Assembly (NCBI GenBank): GCA_052379845.1
Contig: JBQTCF010000003.1
Strand: one strand, 5' to 3'
Source: Roseinatronobacter sp052379845
Lineage (GTDB): Bacteria > Pseudomonadota > Alphaproteobacteria > Rhodobacterales > Rhodobacteraceae
DNA length: 64,000 bases
Part shown: piece by piece, positions 50,847-59,841 of the stretch
Layout of the letters: every line of letters starts with the position of its first letter
Numbering within the stretch: position 1 is the stretch's first letter
Notes under the pieces: model-generated
Told to the model about the DNA's origin: nothing
Seen by the model: the letters and a program-made list of their open reading frames with translations, nothing else
Database searches by the model: none
Made by a program: the position numbers and the translations under genes

Positions 50847-52130
50847 ATGCAAGCAAGTGTTGTTCTGGGTTTTCTGTTCATTGCCGTAATCGCGGGCGCG
50901 GCCATCGCTTATGCGGTGGGTGCGGCGGCGATCCTGACCTTCATTGTGTCCGACAATACCCGCTACATGGCTGTCCTGCCGCAACGCCTGTTCAGCCAGC
51001 TTGATGTGTTCGCCTTTCTGGCGATGCCGCTGTTCATTCTGGCGGGCGATCTGATGAATCGGGGCGGGCTGGCCAAGGCGCTGATCGATTTTTCCATGTC
51101 GCTGGTGGGCCGCCTGAAGGGGGGCTTGGGGCATGTCAACATTCTGACAAGTGTGTTCTTTGCGGGCGTGTCGGGGTCTGCTGTGTCGGACGCGGCGGCC
51201 TTGGGCAATTCACTGGTGCCGGAAATGGAAAAGCGCGGCTATTCGCGCGATTATGCGGCCGCGATCACGGGCGCGTCGTCCATCATCGGGCCGATCATTC
51301 CGCCCAGTTCGATCCTTATTTTCTATGGCGCGCTGATGGATACGTCCATCGCCGCGTTGTTTGCAGCGGGCATTGTGCCGGGGTTGTTGCTGGCGGGGGT
51401 GCTGATGGCCATGAACGCGTTTTACGCATGGCGCGACGACCACCCCGGCGGGCGCGATGCGGAATTGCCTGCGGTGCTGCCATCCGCCCTGAAGGCACTT
51501 CCGGCGCTGTTGCTGCCCGTTATCATCCTGGGGGGCACGCTGTTTGGCATCATGACCCCGGCCGAGGCTGCGGGCGTGGCCGTCATGGCCGCGCTGCTGA
51601 TCGGCATTGGCTATGGCCAGTTGGGCTGGCGCGAAGTGGGCGAAAGCCTGCACCGCACGGGCGTTTTGCTGGGGGCGTTGTTCATCATTCTATGTGCGAT
51701 TTCGACCTTCAGCTATCTGGCGGCGCTGATGCAATGGCCGCAGGCCATTGCGGCCACGATTGACGGCTGGGGCCTTGGGCCGCTGCAATACCTGATGCTG
51801 ATCAACGTCATCTTCCTGCTGGCCGGTATGGTCATGGATGTGAAGGCGGCGGTGGCGCTGTTTGCGCCTATCTTCGTGCCCGTTGCGCTGGCCATGGGGA
51901 TTGACCCTGTGCATCTGGGCATTGTGATCTGTTTCAACATCACCATCGGGTTGCTGTCGCCGCCGCTGGGGGGCGTGCTGCTGATCCTGGCCACGGTGGT
52001 GAAGATGGATTACTGGCGCCTGATCCGCGTGACGCTGCCGTTCTTTCTGGTCGAATTATGCGTGCTGATCGTGCTGACATTTGTTCCCGAAATCTCGCTG
52101 GCGTTGCCCAAGGCACTTGGGCTGCGCTGA
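50847..52130 (+). CDS. TRAP transporter large permease (DctM family)
   Basis: 427 residues, about twelve transmembrane segments. Motifs FAGVSGSAVSDAAALGNSLV, GASSIIGPIIPPSSILIFYG and, late, ITIGLLSPPLGGVLLI are those of DctM. Here the M gene comes first, followed by P and Q, an order that differs from the two other TRAP operons in the window. Under the divergent LysR gene. Confidence 0.95.
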   Translation: MQASVVLGFLFIAVIAGAAIAYAVGAAAILTFIVSDNTRYMAVLPQRLFSQLDVFAFLAMPLFILAGDLMNRGGLAKALIDFSMSLVGRLKGGLGHVNILTSVFFAGVSGSAVSDAAALGNSLVPEMEKRGYSRDYAAAITGASSIIGPIIPPSSILIFYGALMDTSIAALFAAGIVPGLLLAGVLMAMNAFYAWRDDHPGGRDAELPAVLPSALKALPALLLPVIILGGTLFGIMTPAEAAGVAVMAALLIGIGYGQLGWREVGESLHRTGVLLGALFIILCAISTFSYLAALMQWPQAIAATIDGWGLGPLQYLMLINVIFLLAGMVMDVKAAVALFAPIFVPVALAMGIDPVHLGIVICFNITIGLLSPPLGGVLLILATVVKMDYWRLIRVTLPFFLVELCVLIVLTFVPEISLALPKALGLR

Positions 52131-52159
52131 TCCGTTTCACAACCAAAGAGGACTGAGAC

Positions 52160-53140
52160 ATGACAAAGACACTTCTGGCCACTGGCCTGAGCTTCCTGCT
52201 GGCGACAACATCGCTTTCGGCAACCGAGGTCAAGATTGCCATGAACGGCGTGAATGATCCTGCCACCAATGCCGAAGCCGCATTTGCCGCAGGGTTTTCC
52301 GAAGCGCTGGAAGGCACGGGGTTTGATGTCAACATCTTCCCGTCCGACACGCTGGGCAGCGAACGCGAGCGTTTTGACCAGGTGGCCCAGGGGCTTCTGG
52401 AAATCAACCTGGCGACCGTCTCCACCACCTATGGCATGAGCCCCATGGTCCGCGGCGTGGCGCTGCCGTTCATGTTTGAAGATGGCGACGAATTCGACGC
52501 TGTGATTGCGCAATCGGACCTGCTGGAGCAGATGAATGAACCGCTGGTGCGCAATGGCGTGCGTCTGGTGGGGTTCACCTATATCGGCATGCCCAACGGA
52601 ATTCATAACCGCAGCCATGCTGTCACCAAGATGGAAGACCTGTCATCGCTGCGCCTGCGCGCGCTGAATGCCGAACAACTGGCCTATATCGAAGCGCTTG
52701 GCGCATCGGGCACGATTGTGGCCTGGGCGGAAGTTGCAAACGCCATCCAGACCGGCATTGCAGACGGCTATATCAACCCGCCCAATTCCGCCATCCGCAC
52801 CGGCCACACCGAATTCCTGCGCCATTTCACGCAAATCGCGGTCACGCCCTCTACCCGCATCGTGCTGATGTCCGAAGACTGGTATGACATGCTGTCGGAC
52901 GAAGAAAAAACCCAGATCGATGCGGCCATTGAGGCAGGCATTGCCGCCAACCGCGCCTGGATCGAGGATTGGAGCAGCATCGTTACAGAACGCCACATTG
53001 AAGCCGGTGTCACCATTTCCGAACTGGACGAAGGCGAGCGTGAAAAGATGGTCGCGGCCACACGCCCCACATGGGATGACGTGATGGAAGCCGACCATCT
53101 GGCGGCCTATCTGGACGCGCTGGACATGGTGCGGAACTGA
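52160..53140 (+). CDS. TRAP transporter substrate-binding protein (DctP family)
   Basis: 326 residues with AAAGAGGACTGAG before the ATG. Signal peptide MTKTLLATGLSFLLATTSLS with cleavage near LSA. The mature part has IFPSDTLGSERERFDQVAQG, then LSSLRLRALN with the usual carboxylate-binding Arg. With an N-acyl-D-amino-acid deacylase downstream, an N-acyl amino acid is a reasonable ligand, by inference. Its stop overlaps the Q gene start as TGATG. Confidence 0.93.
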   Translation: MTKTLLATGLSFLLATTSLSATEVKIAMNGVNDPATNAEAAFAAGFSEALEGTGFDVNIFPSDTLGSERERFDQVAQGLLEINLATVSTTYGMSPMVRGVALPFMFEDGDEFDAVIAQSDLLEQMNEPLVRNGVRLVGFTYIGMPNGIHNRSHAVTKMEDLSSLRLRALNAEQLAYIEALGASGTIVAWAEVANAIQTGIADGYINPPNSAIRTGHTEFLRHFTQIAVTPSTRIVLMSEDWYDMLSDEEKTQIDAAIEAGIAANRAWIEDWSSIVTERHIEAGVTISELDEGEREKMVAATRPTWDDVMEADHLAAYLDALDMVRN

Positions 53141-53682
53141 TGCAGTTGGCCGGACGGATAGTCGTTGCGCTTAGCCGTGGCATTGACCGTCTGGCCAGTG
53201 CCTTGTCGATGATGTTCCTTGTGGTGCTGGTGGGGGCAGTCATGACGCAGGTTGTTGCGCGGTATGTGCTGAACTCGCCGCCCGCATGGACCGAAGAACT
53301 GGCCCGCTACGCCATGATCTGGGCAGGGTTGATGGGGGCAACGCTGTCATTCAAGCGCCGCTTCGATCCTGCCCTGATCGGGGCTGCCAACCCCGACCGC
53401 CCTGCATGGGTGTCGGCGCTCACAGGGGCCATTCAGGGGCTGGCGGTGCTGATTTACCTGTTGCCGATCCTGTGGTTCAGCTTCTTTGGCCCCAATATGA
53501 ACCCCGAACGCAGTTTTCTGGTGCGTCATTCGCGCATGACGGCTGAAACGCTGGGCTTGCCCACGCTTCTGGTCGCGGTGGCGGTGCCGTTGATGGTGGT
53601 GTTCATTCTGGTCCATCTGCTGGCCCGCCCGTTTGAACGCGCAGCGCCCGAAACAGCGCCCCCCCAACAGGATATCGCGTAA
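53140..53682 (+). CDS. TRAP transporter small permease (DctQ family)
   Basis: 180 residues, four hydrophobic segments, with VARYVLNSPPAWTEELARYAM after the first helix (in parts), the standard Q-subunit element. It shares one base with the DctP stop. The deacylase gene begins 44 bp downstream. Confidence 0.93.
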   Translation: MQLAGRIVVALSRGIDRLASALSMMFLVVLVGAVMTQVVARYVLNSPPAWTEELARYAMIWAGLMGATLSFKRRFDPALIGAANPDRPAWVSALTGAIQGLAVLIYLLPILWFSFFGPNMNPERSFLVRHSRMTAETLGLPTLLVAVAVPLMVVFILVHLLARPFERAAPETAPPQQDIA

Positions 53683-53725
53683 GCAGGCCTTGCGCTTTTT
53701 GACCTTCCACATGTCAGGACTTCCC

Positions 53726-55186
53726 ATGAAAGCGCCCATGAAAGCGGATGTAATTTTCCGGAATGCAACGATTATTGACGGCACTGGTGGCCCGTCATGG
53801 CAAGGGGATCTGGCCATCACTGATGACCGGATCACGGCCATGGGCCAACTGGCACCGCACAGCGCGGGTGTGGAACATGACTGCACCGGGCTGGTGCTGG
53901 CACCGGGGTTCATTGACCCGCATGTGCATCATGATGAAATCGTGCTGACTGACCCCGACATGGCCTGCATGGTGGGGCAGGGGGTAACAACCATCATCAA
54001 CGGCAATTGCGGGTTTTCCATTGCGCCCTTGCGTGCGGATGTGGTGTTGCCTGCCCCGCTGGACATGATCCTGTCGCCGGATGTGCCCCGCTTTGGCAGT
54101 TTTGCGCAGTATCGCGCGCAGCTGGACGCCGAACCGCCTGCAGTGAACACGGCCTGTCTGATCGGCCATGGCACCTTGCGCGTCAACGAATGCGCTGATC
54201 TGAACCGCCCCGCCGACAAGGCCGAATTGCGCGCCATGGCGGCATCATTGGATGCGGCGCTGGCTGATGGGGGGATCGGGCTGTCCACGGGCACCTTCTA
54301 CCCGCCCGCGCGCGCGGCCCCTACGGCTGAACTGATTGAAATGGCCCGCATCGCGCAGGCGCATGGCAAGCTGTATGTCACCCATATGCGCGACGAGGGC
54401 GACCGCGTCATCGAGGCGCTGGACGAGACGCTGCAAATCGGGCGCGCAGCCTGTTGCGGGGTGCATGTGTCGCATCACAAATGCGCAGGGCTGGCCAATC
54501 ATGGCCTGTCTGAAGTTACGCTGTCCATGATTGACGCGGCGCGCGCCCATCAGGATGTGGGGTTGGACACAACGCCCTGGACAGCATCTTCCACCATGCT
54601 CAATTCCGGGCGGCACAAACAGGCGCAACGCGTGATGGTGGCCGATTCCGTGCCCTATCCTGACATGGCGGGCCGCGATCTGGCCGATATTGCGCGCGAC
54701 TGGGGCGTTGATCTGGATGCCGCCATGGAACGGCTGCTGCCTGCAACGGGTATTTTCTTTCTGATGGCGGAAACCGATGTGCGGCGCATTTTGCAATACC
54801 CGCATACGATCATTTGTTCCGACGGGATCGGGCGGGGCAAACACCCGCATCCGCGCGTCTGGGGCACCTTTCCGCGCGTGCTGGGCCATTACGCCCGCGA
54901 TGAGGCCGTGTTCACCCTTGAAGAAGCGGTCAAGCGCATGACATCCATGCCCGCAGAGCGGTTCGGGCTGACAGGGCGCGGGCGGCTGGCAGTTGGGCAT
55001 TTTGCCGATCTGGTGGTATTTGACGCCGCGCGCATTGCTGCGGGCGCCAGCTATGAAGACCCCAAGCGCCCCGCAATCGGGCTGCACCAGACCTGGGTGA
55101 ATGGCCGCTGCGTATGGCGCGACACTGCGCCCACGGGCGCAAGGCCGGGCAAGACGCTGGATCGCAATGACGGGGTCAGGGCCTGA
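53726..55186 (+). CDS. N-acyl-D-amino-acid deacylase (D-aminoacylase family)
   Basis: 486 residues from ATG 53726, chosen for AGGAC 7 nt upstream. Amidohydrolase fold with metal motif GFIDPHVHHDE (near residue 62), the bridging Cys in NGNCGFSIAP, VSHHK near 250, and CSDGIGRGKHPHPRVWGTFPRVL, all of the D-aminoacylase type. It releases a D-amino acid from its N-acyl form. The preceding TRAP genes probably import the substrate. The exact acyl group and amino acid are unknown; dihydroorotase-like or D-glutamate-specific members exist. Confidence 0.9.
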   Translation: MKAPMKADVIFRNATIIDGTGGPSWQGDLAITDDRITAMGQLAPHSAGVEHDCTGLVLAPGFIDPHVHHDEIVLTDPDMACMVGQGVTTIINGNCGFSIAPLRADVVLPAPLDMILSPDVPRFGSFAQYRAQLDAEPPAVNTACLIGHGTLRVNECADLNRPADKAELRAMAASLDAALADGGIGLSTGTFYPPARAAPTAELIEMARIAQAHGKLYVTHMRDEGDRVIEALDETLQIGRAACCGVHVSHHKCAGLANHGLSEVTLSMIDAARAHQDVGLDTTPWTASSTMLNSGRHKQAQRVMVADSVPYPDMAGRDLADIARDWGVDLDAAMERLLPATGIFFLMAETDVRRILQYPHTIICSDGIGRGKHPHPRVWGTFPRVLGHYARDEAVFTLEEAVKRMTSMPAERFGLTGRGRLAVGHFADLVVFDAARIAAGASYEDPKRPAIGLHQTWVNGRCVWRDTAPTGARPGKTLDRNDGVRA

Positions 55187-55222
55187 CGTTTGCAGGCCCC
55201 ATGCCGTTTGGTGCGGTTCCGG

Positions 55223-55663
55223 TCAGCTGGACACAACGCCCTTGCGCAGGATGAAATTGCCATAGAAACGGCGTTCGGTGGTGCGGATGATGACAAAGGA
55301 TGTCTGCGCCGCCGCATAGAATGCAAACCGATCAAGCATGGCAATATCCTGACCGGCTGCCCGGATCAGCGGCACGGCGTCGCGCACGGCTTCGGGCAGT
55401 GTGTCGGGGGTGTCCACCATTTGCATGGCGCGCGCGGGCGGGGTTTGGGGGTCGAAATCGTCCAGCGGCAGCACGCTGAGAATGGCCTGAAGGGCCTGTG
55501 TCGAGGTGCCGCCAAAATCCACGACCCGCCCCCAGACACTGTGTCTGGCACCCGTCACCGCCGGATAGTTCGCATCGACGATTGTTGCGCAGTCGCCATG
55601 CCCCATTGATGCAAGCGCATACAACAGTTCCGGCGTCAGTCGTCCGTCCAGTCCAAGCAGCAT
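55223..55663 (-). CDS. fucU: L-fucose mutarotase (RbsD/FucU family)
   Basis: 146 residues from ATG 55663 (GGAGGAGGAGGG upstream). Family motif LTPELLYALASMGHGD with IVDANYPA in the first 40 residues, and the end FYGNFILRKGV as in FucU. It interconverts the anomers of fucose. It lies after the IclR gene on the same strand and next to L-fucose catabolic genes, which favours FucU over RbsD. Confidence 0.88.
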   Translation of the reverse strand: MLLGLDGRLTPELLYALASMGHGDCATIVDANYPAVTGARHSVWGRVVDFGGTSTQALQAILSVLPLDDFDPQTPPARAMQMVDTPDTLPEAVRDAVPLIRAAGQDIAMLDRFAFYAAAQTSFVIIRTTERRFYGNFILRKGVVSS

Positions 55664-55726
55664 GTTTCCCTCCTCCTCCTTGCCCGTCCCGTCCTTGGGC
55701 GGGTGTTTCCCGGCGTCCACCGCCCT

Positions 55727-56527
55727 TCAGTGCAAGGCAATCTGATTTGCGGTATCGCGCAGGACCTCCAGCGCATCGGATACGCTGACATCGGATGCAG
55801 GATGCGTGTCCAGCCGCTGAATATAGGGGCAGGTCAGCACCGCGATGGCATTGCCATCCATCCCGAAAATGGGAACCGAAATATCAGTCACGCCCACCAG
55901 TTGCTGGCTGGGTTCCATGCGATAGCCGGCCTTGCGCACCTTGTCCAGCATTGCGCGGCGGGCGGCGTCGATGCCCTGGGGCACGGTCTGGATTGCCTGC
56001 AGAATGCGCGCGCGGGCGCTGTCATCCTGAAAGGCAAGCAATGTCTGGCCGGACCCAGTTGACAGCATGTCCAGTTGCGCCCCCACCTGCAGGCGGAATT
56101 CCCAGTTTGCGCGGTGGCTGGCCTGTGCCACCACAGCCGCGCAGGGCCCTTCTTGCAGGACCAGATGCACCGATTGGATGGTGCGGCGGGCAAAGTCGTT
56201 CATCAGCGGTTGGGCCTGTGACACCAGACGGCGCAGGGGCGGGTGGGCCGCGCCCAGAAGAAACAGCTTCATCGTCAGCGCGTATCGGTCCCCTTCTGCC
56301 GAACGGCAGATATAGGCGCGCGCCACCAGCCGTTCGATCATGCGGTATATTTCGCTGGGGCTGCGGTTCATGGCGCGCACAATCTCGCTGCGCGTCAGGC
56401 CGCCGGGTTCGTTGGCCAGAAGCTCGAGTATATCCAGCCCCTTGTCCAGCGCGGGTGCGCGATAGCGTGTTTCATCCCCGCTTGATTGGCCCGCTGCTTT
56501 TCCAGTCGTTTCCACAGGTTTGTTCAT
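55727..56527 (-). CDS. IclR-family transcriptional regulator
   Basis: 266 residues from ATG 56527 with AAAGGGACA upstream. N-terminal winged HTH (about 25-90; GLTRSEIVRAMNRSPSEIYR) and a GAF-like IclR effector domain (about 105-260). Divergent from the L-fucose operon across 161 bp with an inverted repeat, and upstream of fucU on its own strand. It probably represses the fucose genes and responds to L-fucose or a pathway acid. Confidence 0.92.
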   Translation of the reverse strand: MNKPVETTGKAAGQSSGDETRYRAPALDKGLDILELLANEPGGLTRSEIVRAMNRSPSEIYRMIERLVARAYICRSAEGDRYALTMKLFLLGAAHPPLRRLVSQAQPLMNDFARRTIQSVHLVLQEGPCAAVVAQASHRANWEFRLQVGAQLDMLSTGSGQTLLAFQDDSARARILQAIQTVPQGIDAARRAMLDKVRKAGYRMEPSQQLVGVTDISVPIFGMDGNAIAVLTCPYIQRLDTHPASDVSVSDALEVLRDTANQIALH

Positions 56528-56599
56528 CCAGATGTCCCTTTGACGGGGGCCGTCCGCCCGCAGCGCGGGCGAAAGTGGCACCAGAACATTATGCTTGCA

Positions 56600-56622
56600 A
56601 GCTTATCAAATATGAATAAGCT
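56600..56622. promoter_or_regulatory. Candidate IclR operator
   Basis: AGCTTAT-CAAATATGA-ATAAGCT is a perfect 7-bp inverted repeat with a 9-nt AT-rich spacer, in the divergent gap between the IclR gene and the fucose operon. A second palindrome GCTTGCAAGC overlaps it at 56593-56602. Confidence 0.55.
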
Positions 56623-56688
56623 ATCCAAATATAAACTTACAACCAACCCGGGAGGGGGTGAAGGTTGTCAGGTTTTCTTGGGGGGATT

Positions 56689-57441
56689 ATGCGACTGACA
56701 GGGAAAACTGTCCTTGTGACAGCGGCTGGGCAGGGCATTGGCCGTGCTGCGGCCATGGGCCTTGCCATGCAGGGCGCGCAGGTGATTGCAACGGATATCA
56801 ACGCCAGCTTGCTGGATTATGCCGGCCCATGTGGTGCGGGCCAAGTGCTGTCGCGCGAACTGGATGTCTGCAACCCGCAGGCCATTGCGGCGCTGCAGGG
56901 GCAATTGCCTGATCTGGATGGTTTGTTCAATTGCGCGGGCATGGTCCATCAGGGCAGTATTCTGGACCTGTCCGATGACGATTGGGCGCGCAGTGTGGAT
57001 GTCAATGTCACATCGATGGTGCGCATGTGCCGCGCCTTCCTGCCGGGCCTGTTGCGGCAGGCGCAAACCGGGGGCACGGCGGCCATTTTGAACATGGCGT
57101 CGATGGCGTCTTCGGTCAAAGGGTTCCCGAACCGCGCCGCTTATGGGGCCACGAAGGCGGCTGTGATTGGCCTGACCAAGGCCATTGCCGCGGATTTTGT
57201 GCAGCAGGGGGTGCGGTGCAATGCATTGTGCCCCGGCACTATTGAAACCCCGTCCTTGCGCGGGCGCATTGCGCAAGCCGCCGATCCCGCGCAGGCAAGG
57301 CGCGATTTCATTGCCCGCCAGCCCATGGGGCGGCTGGGCAATGTGGACGATCTGGTGCCGATGATCGTTTATCTTCTGTCTGACGAAAGCCGCTTCATGA
57401 CCGGGCAGGCGGTGTTGGTGGATGGGGGGGTGACAATCTAG
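56689..57441 (+). CDS. SDR dehydrogenase, probable 2-keto-3-deoxy-L-fuconate dehydrogenase
   Basis: 250 residues from ATG 56689 (GGGGGG just upstream; a TTG at 56665 is less likely). Motifs TAAGQGIGRA, FNCAG in place of NNAG, SMASSVKGFPNRAAYGATKAA and RCNALCPGTIETPS closely follow the 2-keto-3-deoxy-L-fuconate dehydrogenase of Xanthomonas as I remember it. That enzyme oxidises the product of L-fuconate dehydratase to the 2,4-diketo acid. First gene of the fucose operon; the lactonase gene begins one base after the stop. L-fucose dehydrogenase is a less likely alternative. Confidence 0.85.
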   Translation: MRLTGKTVLVTAAGQGIGRAAAMGLAMQGAQVIATDINASLLDYAGPCGAGQVLSRELDVCNPQAIAALQGQLPDLDGLFNCAGMVHQGSILDLSDDDWARSVDVNVTSMVRMCRAFLPGLLRQAQTGGTAAILNMASMASSVKGFPNRAAYGATKAAVIGLTKAIAADFVQQGVRCNALCPGTIETPSLRGRIAQAADPAQARRDFIARQPMGRLGNVDDLVPMIVYLLSDESRFMTGQAVLVDGGVTI

Positions 57442-57442
57442 A

Positions 57443-58306
57443 ATGTGGGCGCTGGATGCACATTGCCATATCTGGGCGCTGGAGCGCGGTGACTACGGGT
57501 GGCTGGACCGCAGCAACCCGGCCTTTGGCCCCATCGCGCAGGATTTCGGGGTGCAGGACCTGACCACGCGGCTGGATCAGGCGCAGATTGCGCGCGCCAT
57601 TGTGGTGCAGGCCGCCCCGACGCAGGCCGAAACGCGCTGGCTGCTGGAACAGGCGCGCGGGAACGCACGGATTGCCGGCATTGTCGGTTGGGCGGATTTG
57701 ACACAGCCGGATATTGGCGCGACCTTGCGCGCGCTGGCCGCTGACCCCGTGCTGCGCGGCATACGCCCCATGCTGCAAGATATTTCGCCCGATGACTGGT
57801 TGCTGACCGCCCCCTATGGCGGTTGGGTGCAGGCCATGCAGGACAATGACCTGCGCTTTGATGCGCTTGTGTTGCCGCAGCATCTGGACACGCTGTTGCG
57901 GTTTTGCACGCGTCATCCTGACCTGCCGGTGGTGATTGACCATGCCGCCAAACCCGCCCTGTCGGCCCGCCGCGATGATCCGCGTCATGGGCTGTGGCGC
58001 GACGGTATGATGCGCCTTGCGCGCGATACGGGGGCCTGTTGCAAGCTGTCGGGCCTGTTGACCGAACTGGCCCCCGCCGACCTGCCGCAGGCGCGCGATA
58101 TCCTGTTTCCAGTGATGGATGATTTGCTGGACTGGTTCGGGCCTGCGCGCCTGATATGGGGGTCTGACTGGCCGGTGCTGCGCCTTGCGGGCAGTTATGC
58201 GGGGTGGCATGCGCTGTGTGCCCAATGGCTGGCGCAGCTGCCAAAGTGGGAGTGCGCGCAGATCACTGGGCAGAATGCGGCGCGGTTTTACGGGGTGCAG
58301 CCATGA
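57443..58306 (+). CDS. Amidohydrolase-family lactonase, probable L-fuconolactonase
   Basis: 287 residues, starting MWALDAHCHIWALERGDYGWL: the HxH metal motif and the W-rich start are those of the COG3618 lactonases. The conserved end WGSDWPVLRLAGSY carries the metal-binding Asp. It opens L-fucono-lactone to L-fuconate. It lies between the SDR and the ABC importer and overlaps the ATPase gene by ATGA. Confidence 0.85.
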   Translation: MWALDAHCHIWALERGDYGWLDRSNPAFGPIAQDFGVQDLTTRLDQAQIARAIVVQAAPTQAETRWLLEQARGNARIAGIVGWADLTQPDIGATLRALAADPVLRGIRPMLQDISPDDWLLTAPYGGWVQAMQDNDLRFDALVLPQHLDTLLRFCTRHPDLPVVIDHAAKPALSARRDDPRHGLWRDGMMRLARDTGACCKLSGLLTELAPADLPQARDILFPVMDDLLDWFGPARLIWGSDWPVLRLAGSYAGWHALCAQWLAQLPKWECAQITGQNAARFYGVQP

Positions 58307-59841
58307 CCCCCCTGATTGACATGCGCCATATCGACAAGCGTTTTCCGGGGGTGCACGCGCTGCGCGATGTGCGTTTTGACCTGATGGCGGGCGAAGTGCA
58401 TGCCCTGATGGGGGAAAACGGGGCGGGCAAATCCACCTTGATGAAAATCCTGTCAGGGGTGTATCACCGCGACGGGGGCACGGTCACGCTGGACGGGCAG
58501 GACGTGTCCTTCGCCAGCCCCAAGGCCGCGCAGGATGCAGGCATTGGCATCATTCATCAGGAACTTAGCCTGATGAATGACCTGAGCGTGGCGCAAAACA
58601 TCTTCATCGGGCGGGAGCCGCGCGTGCTGGGCATCATGGTTGATGATGCGCAGATGGTCCGGCAGGCGCGCGCGCTGTTTGACGCGATGAACGTGCCGAT
58701 TGACCCCGAAACCCCTGTCCACCGCCTGAGCATTGCCAAACAGCAGATGGTGGAAATCGCCAAGGCGCTGAGTTTCAGAACCCGCGTTTTGGTGATGGAT
58801 GAACCCACCGCCGCCCTGAACGACCGCGAGATTGACGAGTTGTTTCGCATCATCGCCAAGCTGCGCGCCAGCGGGACGGGCATTATCTATATCAGCCACA
58901 AGATGGACGAAATCCGCCGCATTTCAGACCGCATTACTGTCATGCGCGATGGCCAGACCATTGGGACGCGCAGCACCGCCGACACCACGCTGGACGAAAT
59001 CATTGCCATGATGGTGGGGCGCGATCTGGGGCAGGATACCGCCCGCATTCCCGACCTGAGCGCTGCGCCCATCGCGCTGGAAGTGCGCAACCTGCGCCGT
59101 GGCCGCGACATCCGCGATGTCAGCTTTTCGCTGCGCAAGGGTGAGATTTTGGGTTTTGCGGGGCTTATGGGGGCAGGGCGCACCGAAGTTGCGCGCGCCA
59201 TCTTCGGTGCCGACCCCCGCGACGGCGGGCAGATCCTTGTTCATGGCGCGGCAGTGGCCATTCGCACCCCCGCCGATGCAGTGCGCGCGGGCATTGGCTA
59301 CCTGTCCGAGGATCGCAAGCATTTCGGGCTGGCCCTGCCCATGTCGGTGCGCGACAACATAAGCCTGACCAGCCTGCACCAGTTCACCCGCGCGGGGGGC
59401 GTGCTGGATGACGCGGCACTGGCGCGCACGGCGTCAGAGCAGATTCGCGCGCTGGACATCCGCACCCCGTCCGACCGGCAGGAAGTGCGGCTGTTATCCG
59501 GGGGCAACCAGCAAAAGATTGTCATCGCCAAATGGTTGCTGCGCGACTGCGATGTGCTGATTTTCGACGAGCCCACGCGCGGCATCGATGTTGGTGCCAA
59601 AAGCGAGATTTACAAGCTTCTTGCCGCACTTGCCGCCGAAGGGCGCGCGATCATCGTGATTTCGTCGGAATTGCCGGAAATCCTGCGGCTTAGTCACCGC
59701 ATCGCCGTCATGTGCGAAGGGCGCCTGACCGGCTTCTTGCCCGGTGGGGAAACCACGCAGGAACAGATCATGGAACTGGCCACCCGCACCGCCCGATCCC
59801 CGCGCCCCGATAGCCCGCCAAGACCAGAGGTTCGCGTATGA
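58303..59841 (+). CDS. Sugar ABC transporter ATP-binding protein (RbsA/MglA type)
   Basis: 512 residues with two nucleotide-binding halves. First half: Walker A GENGAGKST, signature LSIAKQQMVEIAKAL, Walker B VLVMDEPTAAL. Second half: degenerate Walker A GLMGAGRTE and LSGGNQQKIVIAKWL with FDEPTRGID. This double-domain design is that of monosaccharide importers. Given its neighbours, it probably serves L-fucose. It overlaps the permease gene by ATGA. Confidence 0.94.
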   Translation: MTPLIDMRHIDKRFPGVHALRDVRFDLMAGEVHALMGENGAGKSTLMKILSGVYHRDGGTVTLDGQDVSFASPKAAQDAGIGIIHQELSLMNDLSVAQNIFIGREPRVLGIMVDDAQMVRQARALFDAMNVPIDPETPVHRLSIAKQQMVEIAKALSFRTRVLVMDEPTAALNDREIDELFRIIAKLRASGTGIIYISHKMDEIRRISDRITVMRDGQTIGTRSTADTTLDEIIAMMVGRDLGQDTARIPDLSAAPIALEVRNLRRGRDIRDVSFSLRKGEILGFAGLMGAGRTEVARAIFGADPRDGGQILVHGAAVAIRTPADAVRAGIGYLSEDRKHFGLALPMSVRDNISLTSLHQFTRAGGVLDDAALARTASEQIRALDIRTPSDRQEVRLLSGGNQQKIVIAKWLLRDCDVLIFDEPTRGIDVGAKSEIYKLLAALAAEGRAIIVISSELPEILRLSHRIAVMCEGRLTGFLPGGETTQEQIMELATRTARSPRPDSPPRPEVRV

